Shown: positions 40,860 through 50,424 of the stretch, piece by piece
Layout: the number at the start of each line of letters is the position of its first letter
Numbering within the stretch: the stretch's first letter is position 1
Source: Armatimonadota bacterium
GTDB lineage: Bacteria; Armatimonadota; Fimbriimonadia; Fimbriimonadales; Fimbriimonadaceae
Assembly (NCBI GenBank): GCA_018268315.1
Contig: JAFDWU010000001.1
Coordinates: 349,280 to 413,279 of the forward strand
DNA: 64,000 nt
Direction: 5' to 3'
Notes under the pieces: model-generated
What the model was told of the DNA's origin: nothing
Seen by the model: only the letters and a program-made list of their open reading frames with translations
Databases searched by the model: none
Made by a program: the position numbers and the translations under genes

Positions 40860-41430
40860 AAGCATTCTTTGCAGCAAGAATGAACTCGCGTAGCTTTACG
40901 GGGTCCTTTACACCTTTGCCCGCTTCAGTGCCGGAAGCCACGTCGACCGCGTAGGGCTGGACCTTTCTAATCGCGTCCTGCACATTGTCAGGAGTGAGCC
41001 CCCCGGCTAAGATGACCGGCCGCTTTGCAAGTCTTACAAGCTCTGCGGCTTCGTCCCAATCCGCGAGCAACCCGGTGCCCCCAAATACGCCATCCTTTGC
41101 GGCATCCACAAGTAGCGCCGCCCAGTGCCCCTCGGCAACCCTGAGCTCCGTCGGGTGGCCCGTAAGAATCCGCCGTGTCTGATCGCCAAGTGGGAAGCTC
41201 GTTCCCTGTAGCAGGCCAGGCCAATCCGATTCGACGATGCAATTCAACTGAACCAAAACGGGAGTGGCAAACGGCAAGGCCAGCAACGCCAGTTCCCGAG
41301 CGCGTGCTAACGTGACAGCCCGAGGACTTGTTGGCTCGATCACAAACCCGACCGCGTCGGCGCCGAGTTCGCAAGCCAACTCGACATCGGCTTCGCGCGT
41401 AAGCCCGCAAATCTTTACTCGGACGCCCAG
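40858..41430 (-). CDS. trpF: Phosphoribosylanthranilate isomerase
   Basis: TrpF isomerises N-(5'-phosphoribosyl)anthranilate in tryptophan synthesis. The first strand VKICGLTREADVE, then GADAVGFV, and LAGGLTPDNVQDAI plus VDVASGTEAGKGVKD, are all family motifs, so the protein must begin before VKICG. However, no ATG, GTG or TTG exists between an in-frame TAA and that motif. The best candidate is CTG at 41430-41428, behind AGGTGAT, giving 190 aa and a 16-base overlap with trpC. A start at the internal TTG 41379 would delete the catalytic Cys strand. Confidence 0.85.
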   Translation of the reverse strand: MGVRVKICGLTREADVELACELGADAVGFVIEPTSPRAVTLARARELALLALPFATPVLVQLNCIVESDWPGLLQGTSFPLGDQTRRILTGHPTELRVAEGHWAALLVDAAKDGVFGGTGLLADWDEAAELVRLAKRPVILAGGLTPDNVQDAIRKVQPYAVDVASGTEAGKGVKDPVKLREFILAAKNA

Positions 41431-42209
41431 CCCATCACCTCGCGAACCTTAGCGCCGATGTCCTCCGCTTCGCAAAACGTCGTGCCAATGAGGACGCCCT
41501 TCGCGCCTGCCACCTTCACTCGCTCCAAGTCCTTCCTTGTCTTAAGCGCGCTCTCGCTGACCCCAAAAGCCTCCTTAGGCAGCTTGGGAAGCAGCCGCTC
41601 GGAAACCGCGATGTCGGTCTGAAAATCAACCAGGTTCCGGTTGTTAATTCCGATCAACCGCGCGCTTACCTCCATCGCTTTATCCAGCTCTCGCTCGTCG
41701 TGGATCTCCACCAAAGAATCCAGCCCGAGCTCGGCAGCCAGCGCCTGCAAGTCCGCGAGCTGAGAGATTTCAAGGAACGCGGTAATCAGCAGCACCGCGT
41801 CCGCGCCCCACGCGCGGGCCTCGTAAATCTGATACTCCACTTCCAGGAAATCCTTTCGCAGAATCGGCAAATTTGAAATTCGTCTCGCTGCCTCAAGGTT
41901 CTTCTTTGAGCCCTTGAAGAACCGCTCATCCGTAAGTACGCTGAGCGCGTGAACACCGGCTTCCTCGTAAGCGATCGCGACGCGCTCGGGATCGATATCT
42001 GGTCGAATGTCGCCCGCGCTCGGACTTGCCGCCTTTACTTCGGCTATCAGTGAAAGGTCGTCTTTTCTTCCTTCCTCTAAAGCCGCCAAGAACCCCTTCG
42101 TTGCGGCCATCTCTGAAATCTGAGACTTAAGATCACTCAGGGTGACCCTTCGCTTCGCGTCAGCAACTTCCTCGCGCTTTGTCTCAAAAATCTGCTGAAG
42201 GATGTTCAC
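41415..42209 (-). CDS. trpC: Indole-3-glycerol phosphate synthase
   Basis: A 264-aa TIM-barrel enzyme for the ring-closing step of tryptophan synthesis. Motifs: SLIAEVKAASPSAGDIRPDID, ALSVLTDERFFKGS, ILRKDFLEVEYQIYEARAWG, IGINNRNL and VSESALKTRKDL. I chose GTG 42209, which overlaps the trpD stop (GTGA), rather than the longer upstream frame that only shadows trpD. Confidence 0.95.
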   Translation of the reverse strand: MNILQQIFETKREEVADAKRRVTLSDLKSQISEMAATKGFLAALEEGRKDDLSLIAEVKAASPSAGDIRPDIDPERVAIAYEEAGVHALSVLTDERFFKGSKKNLEAARRISNLPILRKDFLEVEYQIYEARAWGADAVLLITAFLEISQLADLQALAAELGLDSLVEIHDERELDKAMEVSARLIGINNRNLVDFQTDIAVSERLLPKLPKEAFGVSESALKTRKDLERVKVAGAKGVLIGTTFCEAEDIGAKVREVMGWASE

Positions 42210-43225
42210 GCCCGGTTGCTTTCCTCCACGAACTCTTCCATCTTCGCCTTCGCTTTGCCCTCGGCAACGGTTTGGCGAGCCATCTCGGTGGCTTGCAGGC
42301 GGTCCCTCGCCTTGCCGGCAATCCAAAGGGCACAGGCCGCGCTGGGCAAAACCGCAGTGCAAAGCTCGGAATCCACGTCGGTGACAGCTTTGCGAAGCAG
42401 GGCTGCATTCTGCTCGAGGTTATCGCCCGGCAAGATGATCTTTGGATCAAGCGCGGGGATTCCAAAACCCTGAGGGGTCAAGATGCCATCGCTGATTTCC
42501 CCATCCCATAGCAGCGCATAACGGGTCGGTGCTACCGGCGACACTTCGTCGAGGCCATCCATACCGTGCGCAATCAGCGCTCGGCGAGTGCCTAGCCGTC
42601 CGAGCGCTTCCGCCATCGGCCTAACCAGGCGCTCGTCATACACGCCAATAAGTTGAAACTGCGCGCCAGCCGGGTTCGCGAGGGGACCAAGCTGATTGAA
42701 AACCGTGCGGAAACCAAGCTCACGTCTTGCCTTGCCAACATGCTGCAAAGCCGGGTGGTGAGCGGGAGCGTAAAGGAACCCGAGCCCGGTGGTCTGCAGC
42801 ATCCGCTTCAGCACATCCCAACTTGTCTGAATCTTTGCGCCGAGCGCTTCAAGCACGTCCGCGCTGCCGCATTTGCTGCTAACGCCTCGATTGCCGTGTT
42901 TGGCGATGCTGACTCCCGCCGCCGCCGAAATAAAGGCCGCCGCAGTGGAGATATTGAAACTGGGAATTCCACCCCCCGTCCCGCAGGTGTCGACAAAGTC
43001 GTTCAGGTCGTCGAATTTCGGACCCACTGATTCCTTGCGAAGCACGGTCGCAAAGGCGGCAAGTTCGCTGGCGGCGGCGCCTTTCACCCTCAGCATTCCC
43101 ATCACCGCCCCCGCTTGAGCGTCGGTCGCATGCCCGGCGGTCAGGTACTCCATTAGCTCTCGGGCCTGGGTGTCCGAGAGGTTTTGAGATTCAAGCAAGG
43201 GAGCAATAAGCTGAGGAAAATCCAT
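42206..43225 (-). CDS. trpD: Anthranilate phosphoribosyltransferase
   Basis: A 339-aa enzyme that adds phosphoribose to anthranilate. Motifs: VDTCGTGGGIPSFNIST (PRPP loop), KHGNRGVSSKCGSADVLEALG, LYAPAHHPA and HGMDGLDEVS. It heads a trpD-trpC-trpF run with overlapping genes. trpE, trpG, trpB and trpA are not in this window. It diverges from trxB. Confidence 0.95.
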   Translation of the reverse strand: MDFPQLIAPLLESQNLSDTQARELMEYLTAGHATDAQAGAVMGMLRVKGAAASELAAFATVLRKESVGPKFDDLNDFVDTCGTGGGIPSFNISTAAAFISAAAGVSIAKHGNRGVSSKCGSADVLEALGAKIQTSWDVLKRMLQTTGLGFLYAPAHHPALQHVGKARRELGFRTVFNQLGPLANPAGAQFQLIGVYDERLVRPMAEALGRLGTRRALIAHGMDGLDEVSPVAPTRYALLWDGEISDGILTPQGFGIPALDPKIILPGDNLEQNAALLRKAVTDVDSELCTAVLPSAACALWIAGKARDRLQATEMARQTVAEGKAKAKMEEFVEESNRA

Positions 43226-43311
43226 CTGCCACCAAGTTTAACAGGTTCCGATTGAAGGGCAGAATCCTGGGTCCATGATTCTGCGCGCGGGAACGCGGAC
43301 GTAGGAACTTG

Positions 43312-44283
43312 ATGGGTAATCTTGGCCCTTCACTTCCTATGCAGAACGCCCCCCATAACGTCGTCATCATCGGATCCGGCCCTGCCGGTTACACCGCCGC
43401 CCTTTATGCCGCCCGCGCCGATTTAAACCCTGTCATGTACCGCGGCTTCCAGCCCGGCGGACAGTTGATGATCACGACCGACGTAGAGAACTACCCCGGC
43501 TTTCCGCATGGCGTCATGGGGCCGGAGATGATGCAGCTTTTCCAGGAACAGGCCGAACGCTTCGGAACGACGATCATCGACGAGACGATCACCAAGGTCG
43601 ATTTCAGCCAACGGCCGTTCAAGCTGTGGGCGGGGGACCAGATGGTGGAAGCCAAGAGCGTCATCATCGCAACCGGCGCAAGCGCAAAGTGGCTTGGGCT
43701 CCCCACTGAGACAGAGTTCGGCGGCTATGGCGTATCCGCCTGCGCCACGTGCGATGGTTTCTTCTTCCGCAATAAGCCGGTCATCGTGGTCGGCGGCGGA
43801 GATACTGCTATGGAAGAGGCTAACTACCTTACCAAGCATGTGTCGAAGGTCATTCTGGTCCACCGCCGCGATCAGTTCCGCGCCAGCAAAATCATGCAGG
43901 ACCGTGTGCTTGCCAACCCGAAGGTCGAAGTGCTTTACAACACCGCAGTGGACGAAATCCTTGGCCAGCGCGAGCCGGTACGCAAAGTAACCGGGGCAAG
44001 ATTGAAGAACGTTGAAACCGGCGCTACCAGTGAAGTGGAGGTCAACGGTATTTTCATCGCTATTGGCCACAAACCTAACAGCGATCTGTTCGTAAATATC
44101 TTAGAGATGGACGCAGTCGGATACCTCAAGACCCAACCAGGCTCAACGCGCACCAATATCCCCGGCGTGTTCGCATGCGGCGACGTTGCCGACGCGGTTT
44201 ACCGCCAGGCGGTGACCGCCGCCGGAACCGGATGCATGGCGGCAATCGATGCCGAACGATTCTTGGAGTCTGAGGGCCACTAG
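43312..44283 (+). CDS. trxB: Thioredoxin reductase
   Basis: A 323-aa flavoenzyme: FAD motif IIGSGPAGYTAALYAARA, redox CATCDGFFF, NADPH motif VVGGGDTAMEEANYL, and C-terminal GVFACGDV. It reduces thioredoxin with NADPH. I chose ATG 43312 (TAGGA five bases upstream) over the adjacent TTG. The next gene starts at the base after the stop. Confidence 0.95.
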   Translation: MGNLGPSLPMQNAPHNVVIIGSGPAGYTAALYAARADLNPVMYRGFQPGGQLMITTDVENYPGFPHGVMGPEMMQLFQEQAERFGTTIIDETITKVDFSQRPFKLWAGDQMVEAKSVIIATGASAKWLGLPTETEFGGYGVSACATCDGFFFRNKPVIVVGGGDTAMEEANYLTKHVSKVILVHRRDQFRASKIMQDRVLANPKVEVLYNTAVDEILGQREPVRKVTGARLKNVETGATSEVEVNGIFIAIGHKPNSDLFVNILEMDAVGYLKTQPGSTRTNIPGVFACGDVADAVYRQAVTAAGTGCMAAIDAERFLESEGH

Positions 44284-45348
44284 TTGCTTCGCCCGGCCCT
44301 ACTGCTTCTGCTCCTGAGTCAAGGGGTTGAGATTCGGGATGAGTTGCCGGCCATGGTCAAGGCCTCACCGCGCGTGGTGCTCATCACCAATCCCGCGCCG
44401 ATGGCCCAGCCCCGACTCTCGCCAAAGCAGAATTGGTCGTTCAGTTATCTGACCACCGCCGATTTCATGCCCGAGGGTGAAGAGCCCTCTCGACGCCTAA
44501 ACGTCTTCGCGCAAACCGACAAGGCCCCCTCGAAAGATGTCGCGCGCCTAACGATGAGGCTCTGGGAAATGAACCGCCGCATTCTGGGCATCGACCACGC
44601 GGAGAAGTATGAAAACCGCCAGGTTGATATCTACCTCTGCGACCAAGGCTCCGCGGGGGGCGAACAAGTTTTTGAGCACGACGGACGGAACCACGAGTTC
44701 AACTCGATCTACATTTACGACATCCAGAATTTTGGCTCCAACGTGGAACTTGCCCGCGAAGTGTGCCACGAGTACGGCCACGCAACGCTTCCCCCCATCG
44801 GCGGCTACACCTCACCCGAATATTGGGCGAACGGCCTGATGGGCGAAAAGCTTTACATGCGCTGGTTGCGCGATCAACTGGACGCTGGCCTGCTAAAGCC
44901 AAGCGATACGTGTGGCGCAGATATCGTATCCCTTCGCCAGTTCGTACGAGACGAGGTTGATCCCCTGATCTTGCGGGCGGCCTCCGCTCCGCAGAAAGAG
45001 GAAGCATTGAAGCCGGGTAGCCAGACGACGATGGACAATTTCCTTGGCCTGATGCTCGAGGCCTACTCCGTACTTCCCAACAAGGTGTTTGGCCGAACGT
45101 TTGCTCTGATTGGCAACGGGCAACCTGCCGACTATCCCAAAGCAATCAGAGATTCGGTGGTGGAGGCGGGCAACGGAAAATTCCATGTCCCCGATCTCTT
45201 GAAGAAAGCGCCGTTTTGGTTCCCTTTCGGCGAGAAGGTCCGTTTCGAAGGAAACATCAAGATTCTTGAGCAGGACGGAATTTGGACCAAGGTCCAAGTC
45301 ATCGGCCCTGGGCCCTATCTGATCAACGTCGGCGCAAGCGGAAGTTGA
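44284..45348 (+). CDS. Secreted HExxH metallopeptidase-like protein
   Basis: The 354-aa product (TTG start) has a signal peptide (LLLLLLSQG), a middle domain with VCHEYGHATLPPIGGYTSPE, a HExxH zinc motif with a following Glu (SPEYWANG), and a small beta-rich C-terminal domain. No named family is certain; gluzincin-like peptidase is the best description. It is co-transcribed with trxB, which could be coincidental. Confidence 0.7.
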   Translation: MLRPALLLLLLSQGVEIRDELPAMVKASPRVVLITNPAPMAQPRLSPKQNWSFSYLTTADFMPEGEEPSRRLNVFAQTDKAPSKDVARLTMRLWEMNRRILGIDHAEKYENRQVDIYLCDQGSAGGEQVFEHDGRNHEFNSIYIYDIQNFGSNVELAREVCHEYGHATLPPIGGYTSPEYWANGLMGEKLYMRWLRDQLDAGLLKPSDTCGADIVSLRQFVRDEVDPLILRAASAPQKEEALKPGSQTTMDNFLGLMLEAYSVLPNKVFGRTFALIGNGQPADYPKAIRDSVVEAGNGKFHVPDLLKKAPFWFPFGEKVRFEGNIKILEQDGIWTKVQVIGPGPYLINVGASGS

Positions 45349-45366
45349 CAGCGTAGAATAGCGTGT

Positions 45367-46752
45367 ATGTCCACCCTTTTCAGCAAGGTTTGGGATGCCC
45401 ATAAGGTCACCGATTTGCCCGGTGGGGGCGCGCTCCTTTACATCGACCGCCATCTGATCCACGAGGTCACCTCGCCGCAGGCGTTTGATGGACTGCGCGA
45501 GCATGGTCGCAAGGTTCGTCGACCCGATCTCACCTTTGCTACGGTTGACCACAACGTTCCCACCGATGGGCGAGACATTGACGAGAGCACAATTAGCGGC
45601 AAGCAACTTGCCGCCCTCAGCAAGAATTGCAAGGAATTCGGCGTTCCCCTATTTGGCTACCGCGAACCAGGCCAGGGCATCGTCCACGTCATCGGCCCCG
45701 AGCTAGGCATCACGCTTCCCGGGCTCACCATTGTCTGCGGCGATAGCCACACCTCAACCCATGGCGCGTTCGGCGCGCTGGCGTTTGGCATCGGCACTAC
45801 GGAAGTGGAGCACGTGCTCGCAACCCAAACGCTCAGGCAAAGCGCGAAGCCGAAATCGCTTGGAATTCGCATTGATGGCAAGCCGGGCGAGGGTGTCGGC
45901 GCGAAAGACATCATCCTCGCCATCATCGGCAAGCTTGGCGCGGGCGGCGGCACCGGCTACGTGGCCGAATACTTTGGCGATATGATTTCCAGCCTCGGCA
46001 TGAGTGGCCGAATGACGATTTGCAACATGTCCATCGAAATGGGCGCTCGAGCGGGCATGATTGCCCCCGATGACACCACGATGGCCTTCATCACCGCCCA
46101 GGATCGCCCGTACGCGCCGAAGGGTGCGAAGCTGCAAGAACTTGCCGATTACTGCAAGACCCTGCGAACAGACAGCCCATCCGACTTCGACCGACTGGAG
46201 CACTTGGACGTCTCTACGCTCAATCCCCAGATCACGTGGGGCACTACCCCCGCGATGACGGTTGGCGTGGATGGTGTGGTTCCTGCGCCGAAGGACGCCG
46301 GCGAAGAAAGGGCTCAGAAGTATATGGGTCTGACTCCCGGCACCGCTATTTCAGAAGTTGCGGTTAACACCGTGTTCATCGGTTCCTGCACGAATTCGCG
46401 CATTGAAGATTTGCGAGACGCCGCCCGCATTATCAAGAACCGCAAGGTTGCCCCCGGAGTCCACGCAATGGTGGTTCCCGGCAGCGCCGCCGTTCGCGCG
46501 CAGGCCGAGAAAGAAGGGCTCAAGGAAATCTTTGAAGCCGCAGGTTTTGAGTGGCGTTTTTCGGGCTGCTCGATGTGCCTCGGGATGAATGGCGATCTTC
46601 TGCGTCCACAGGAGCGGAGCGCAAGCACCAGCAATCGGCCATATGAAGGACGGCAAGGACCCGGCTCCCGCACCCACCTAACCAGTCCGATGACCGCCGC
46701 CGCTACCGCGATTAAAGGTCACTTTGCCGACCCACGAGAGTTCTTAAACTAG
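45367..46752 (+). CDS. leuC: 3-isopropylmalate dehydratase large subunit
   Basis: A 461-aa aconitase-family enzyme of leucine synthesis. [4Fe-4S] ligands appear in IGSCTNSR and the [11 protein letters not shown] loop; [20 protein letters not shown] and [15 protein letters not shown] are conserved. It needs the small subunit LeuD, whose gene is not adjacent or elsewhere in this window. Confidence 0.95.
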   Translation: MSTLFSKVWDAHKVTDLPGGGALLYIDRHLIHEVTSPQAFDGLREHGRKVRRPDLTFATVDHNVPTDGRDIDESTISGKQLAALSKNCKEFGVPLFGYREPGQGIVHVIGPELGITLPGLTIVCGDSHTSTHGAFGALAFGIGTTEVEHVLATQTLRQSAKPKSLGIRIDGKPGEGVGAKDIILAIIGKLGAGGGTGYVAEYFGDMISSLGMSGRMTICNMSIEMGARAGMIAPDDTTMAFITAQDRPYAPKGAKLQELADYCKTLRTDSPSDFDRLEHLDVSTLNPQITWGTTPAMTVGVDGVVPAPKDAGEERAQKYMGLTPGTAISEVAVNTVFIGSCTNSRIEDLRDAARIIKNRKVAPGVHAMVVPGSAAVRAQAEKEGLKEIFEAAGFEWRFSGCSMCLGMNGDLLRPQERSASTSNRPYEGRQGPGSRTHLTSPMTAAATAIKGHFADPREFLN

Positions 46753-46796
46753 TCGCCCAGGGGCAAGACCAAAGCGTTCGGTAAAATGGGAGCCAC

Positions 46797-48632
46797 ATGA
46801 AGCTCGCCGTTCTTCCGTTCAATGCTGCCTCGGGCACTAAAGATTCCCTTGCCCGACAGATTCCAAACTTCGCAACCGATGTCGTCCGCGCGCATACGGG
46901 AGCGGAGATTCACTCAGTGAGCTACCTCCAACAGTTCGAGGATGAGGGCGTTCGAAGGGCTGCCTTCGTCAACATGGCTGACACCCTTCTTGAGCGCGAA
47001 TGGCTTGAAGACCTCTTCAAACAGGGCAATGTCGAGAACATTATCGATGGCCTCTTAACCGTCGATGCCGACCTTGAGAACTTCGAGCTACGGGTTCGAT
47101 GCCACTCCAAGGATGAGACCGCCCCCGTTTGGGACGAACACTGGAAATTCCCGGTTAGCGAATTCTTCGAGCACATGCGCAAGCTCATCGTTTTGATCAC
47201 TAAAGAGTCGATCGACGAGCCGGTGCCGGATGCCCTCAAAGAGCTTCAGTTCGGCACAGAGCTTCCAAAGACGTTCCTCAAGTTCCTTGATGGCTACGAC
47301 ACCCTGATGTACCTGAACAGTTCCCAGGGCGCCGTCGTACGAGGCTTCGACCCCTCGCCTGCAATGGACATGCTTATCGACGCCGTTCAAGAAGACCTGG
47401 AGTTTGTCGCGCCCTATGACGTGCTCATCCAGCTTTGCCGAGCCTGCGCCGGCTTCCGCCTTGGAACCTTTGAGAAGGTTAAAGAGGTGCTGGACAAGCT
47501 GAAGTCCATCGTGCCGGACGACTTCAAGGCCTACTTTGCGATGGGCGAAATCTACGCGGGAGTCGGACTCCACAATGAAGCCATCGACGAATTTGAAAAG
47601 GCGGTCGCTTTGGATGAAAAGGAACCCGCTCTACTAACCCGCCTTGGCGCGGAACAGATGCAGGCGGGGATGCCGGTTAACGCCGAGCGCAACTTCCGCA
47701 AAGCGCTGGAAATGGAAGGCGACGAGAAGCCGAGCGCTGAATATCTTGCCCAAGTATTGGCGCAAACGAATCGCGTTCATGAAATTCCTGACCTGTGGAA
47801 GTCAATCTGGCAGGCGAACCCGCAGAACGCTTATGCCCGTGCGCGCCACGCCTTGGCGCTCAACGAGGCGGGTCTCGTCCATGAGTCAGAGAAGGCATTT
47901 GAAACGGCTCTTGAGGAACTTGACGAGAACTTGGTGGTCAAGCGCTATTACGCGCCAATGCTGGCGCAGAAGGGCGATCTTGATCGGGCAATGGATTTCT
48001 ATGAGGACTGCCTTGAAACCAATGGGAACGATATCCCGACCCTTTGGGAGTACGCGCAGACCCTCGCCCAGGCAAATCGAACCTTTGAAATTCCCGAAGT
48101 CCTCCGGGCAGTGCTGAACAGCAATCCGGATCCCAACATGCGCGCGTATGCCACGGCATGGCTGATTGAATTGGAACAGCCCAAGCGAGTGGAAGGGCTG
48201 GAAAATGCAAGGCAAAAGCTTGAGGCAGGCGACGTGGAGACTGCGGTTCGCGATATTAAAGCCATGCGCAACTGGCTGAGCGATTACTGGAAGCTATGGG
48301 CTCTCTTGTGCAGCGGCCAGAACACGCTCGGAGAATTCGCGGATGCAGAGGAATCGGCCAAGAAGCTGCTTACCATCTTCCCTGGCTGCGAGCCGGGCTA
48401 TCGAGAACTCATGCACGCGATCAGCATGCAAGAGGGCCGACAGCAAGAGGCTTACGACATCATGCGCGTTGCCGCGATGAATAACCCGAGTTCGATCATG
48501 ATTCACATGAGCCTTGCCCTTGCTGCTCAGAGAGCGGGCGATGTGGAGCAGGCGCGAAACATCAAGACGCAGATTCTTGGAGCTGTCGGAGAAAACCCGG
48601 ACGTCGTTCATGGGCTAGCCGAAATAAACTAG
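46797..48632 (+). CDS. Large TPR-repeat protein
   Basis: A 611-aa cytoplasmic protein. Residues 1-130 form an alpha/beta domain (KLAVLPFNAASGTKDSLARQ) resembling the N-terminus of FlgO/TolB-like signalling proteins. From about 210 on there are at least eight tetratricopeptide repeats (FKAYFAMGEIYAGVGLHNEA; AIDEFEKAVALDEKEP). Likely a scaffold; no enzyme motif is visible. A TAAAAT about 13 bases before the ATG could be its -10. Confidence 0.75.
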   Translation: MKLAVLPFNAASGTKDSLARQIPNFATDVVRAHTGAEIHSVSYLQQFEDEGVRRAAFVNMADTLLEREWLEDLFKQGNVENIIDGLLTVDADLENFELRVRCHSKDETAPVWDEHWKFPVSEFFEHMRKLIVLITKESIDEPVPDALKELQFGTELPKTFLKFLDGYDTLMYLNSSQGAVVRGFDPSPAMDMLIDAVQEDLEFVAPYDVLIQLCRACAGFRLGTFEKVKEVLDKLKSIVPDDFKAYFAMGEIYAGVGLHNEAIDEFEKAVALDEKEPALLTRLGAEQMQAGMPVNAERNFRKALEMEGDEKPSAEYLAQVLAQTNRVHEIPDLWKSIWQANPQNAYARARHALALNEAGLVHESEKAFETALEELDENLVVKRYYAPMLAQKGDLDRAMDFYEDCLETNGNDIPTLWEYAQTLAQANRTFEIPEVLRAVLNSNPDPNMRAYATAWLIELEQPKRVEGLENARQKLEAGDVETAVRDIKAMRNWLSDYWKLWALLCSGQNTLGEFADAEESAKKLLTIFPGCEPGYRELMHAISMQEGRQQEAYDIMRVAAMNNPSSIMIHMSLALAAQRAGDVEQARNIKTQILGAVGENPDVVHGLAEIN

Positions 48633-48647
48633 CGCACTGGCTAGGAA

Positions 48648-49253
48648 GTGAGCAAAACGAGCGAAGGTACGGTTTCTGTCTGGGTCAAGCTTTTCGTTGG
48701 CTTCCACCTACTGGCCATCGTTGCATGGAGCGCCCCAAGGCCACAAGACGACGTAGGTCGTACCTTTGCGAGCGCCAAGGGCACCGCTAAGCTTCTCGTA
48801 ATCACTGATCGCCTCCGCGAGACTCCCCTCAAGTACTACCTGCTCTGCACTGGCCTGTGGCAGTACTGGGATATGTTCGCGCCTAACCCAGCAAATACCA
48901 ACGACTGGGCTTACGCAAATGTAACCTACTCCGATGGGCACTGGGAGCATATTCCGTACCCGCGAATCGAGACCCTGCCGATACCCCAGAAGTTCATAAT
49001 GGAGCGGTATCGCAAGTTCTTCGAGCGAGTCGGCGAAGCAAACGAGCCGATTAGGAGGCGTTTTGCGGAACGGATGGCGCTCATAGCTGGAAGGAGGGGT
49101 GATGCCTTTCCCTTCATCATCGAAGTTATCCATCACGTGGACGAAATCCAACCGCCTCCAAATGACCAGGTGATCAGCCGCGACGAAGTTCTTATAAGGA
49201 TCAAGTTGACCGAGGAGCAATACCATCAGTTGGAGAGTGCGCCGGGTGCGTAA
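48648..49253 (+). CDS. Membrane-associated partner of an HTTM protein
   Basis: A 201-aa protein with an N-terminal membrane segment (VKLFVGFHLLAIVAWSAP) and a soluble part with QYWDMFAPNP and YANVTYSDGHWEHIPYPR. This resembles small partner proteins (DUF5819-like) encoded beside HTTM-domain proteins. GTG start. It overlaps the HTTM gene by 17 bases, so the two probably act together. Confidence 0.65.
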   Translation: MSKTSEGTVSVWVKLFVGFHLLAIVAWSAPRPQDDVGRTFASAKGTAKLLVITDRLRETPLKYYLLCTGLWQYWDMFAPNPANTNDWAYANVTYSDGHWEHIPYPRIETLPIPQKFIMERYRKFFERVGEANEPIRRRFAERMALIAGRRGDAFPFIIEVIHHVDEIQPPPNDQVISRDEVLIRIKLTEEQYHQLESAPGA

Positions 49254-50424
49254 ATTCCTTTCCGGTGTCGACCGGTATTGGTTCGGCTATGGCAGCGCCG
49301 AAGCAATCGGCCTTTTTCGCATCTTGATAGGATTCCTTTCGTTGGTAAGCGGATGGATGATGTTCATCCAGCGCGAGGATTGGTACTCGGAACGCGGATT
49401 TGTGCCTTTGGCCACCCAGCGGACCTGGTCACCACCGCTTGCGCGCGGAAACGACATCTTTGGCCAGCACTTTAACATTCCCTTTTCCCCTCCCCGCATC
49501 AATTTGCTTGCTGGCGTCACGAACCCAACCGCGATCGATGTCTTTCTGCTACTCGTTTTGCTCGCCGCGCTGCTGACCATGCTAGGTCTGTGGACAAGAG
49601 CCGCGACAATTGCGCTTGCGTTAGGAACGATTAGCATTCACCACCGCAACCCAATTGTCCTACACGGCGGAGACTCGGTCCTACGGCTCGCTTGTATCTA
49701 TCTGGCGCTCGCGCCAAGCGGAGCAGCCTGCTCGCTTGATCGCCTCATCGGCTTGGCAAAGGGACGATTATCGGCGGAGCCAAAGCTTGTCTCCCTATGG
49801 CCGCAGCGGCTTATTCAAATCAACATTGCGATTGTTTATTTCACCACCGTCTGGATCAAGTGGTATGGCGATGATTGGCGCAACGGGCTCGCAACGTGGT
49901 ACCCAAACCGGCTCGGCGAATTTAAACGCTTCTGGGTTCCAGACTTCTTAATCCATCCGCCGTTCGTTCAAATCACAACCTACGGCACCCTGCTTACGGA
50001 ACTTGCCCTTGCCACCCTCGTCTTCGCCAAGCCCTATAGAAAGTGGGTGCTCCTTGGCGGAATCCTCATGCACGGCTACATCGACTACTCGATGAACATT
50101 CCCCTATTCTCCTACCTCATGTGCAGCTACTACATTTGCTTCTACGAAGGTAGCGAGATTCGGGGTTGGGCGGCGCGAGTGGGCAAAAAGCTTAAGTCAA
50201 TTCCTTACAAACCAGGAAAGGAAGAAACTGATGAGCAAAAGGCGGCCATCAAAGCCGCGGATCCGTTTGGGCGTCTACGGGTGGATCGAACCTCGGGCAG
50301 CAACCTAGTTCAAGCGCTTTGGAAAGCAAACCCAGTGGCCGCGCTGCTGGCGCCATTTTGGCTCGGAAAGTCGGTGCGTACCGCTGGAACGACGGCGTCT
50401 AACACTAATGAGGCCAGTGCATGA
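49237..50424 (+). CDS. HTTM-domain membrane protein (gamma-carboxylase-like)
   Basis: A 395-aa protein with several membrane helices and HTTM hallmarks: AIGLFRILIGFLSLV, the IHHRNPIVLHGGDSVLRL loop, and WIKWYGDDWRNGLATWY. HTTM is the fold of vitamin-K-dependent gamma-glutamyl carboxylase; bacterial relatives are mostly of unknown substrate. The C-terminal roughly 90 residues are soluble and charged. GTG start within the partner gene; the stop overlaps the next ATG. Confidence 0.85.
   Translation: MRRVRKFLSGVDRYWFGYGSAEAIGLFRILIGFLSLVSGWMMFIQREDWYSERGFVPLATQRTWSPPLARGNDIFGQHFNIPFSPPRINLLAGVTNPTAIDVFLLLVLLAALLTMLGLWTRAATIALALGTISIHHRNPIVLHGGDSVLRLACIYLALAPSGAACSLDRLIGLAKGRLSAEPKLVSLWPQRLIQINIAIVYFTTVWIKWYGDDWRNGLATWYPNRLGEFKRFWVPDFLIHPPFVQITTYGTLLTELALATLVFAKPYRKWVLLGGILMHGYIDYSMNIPLFSYLMCSYYICFYEGSEIRGWAARVGKKLKSIPYKPGKEETDEQKAAIKAADPFGRLRVDRTSGSNLVQALWKANPVAALLAPFWLGKSVRTAGTTASNTNEASA

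Noticed and set aside
41415-42362. Long N-terminal extension of TrpC
   Set aside because: The extra residues are encoded within trpD in another frame and do not resemble TrpC; GTG 42209 overlaps the trpD stop.
45367-46752. LeuC pathway operon with leuD
   Set aside because: No LeuD-like small-subunit sequence follows; the next gene is a TPR protein.
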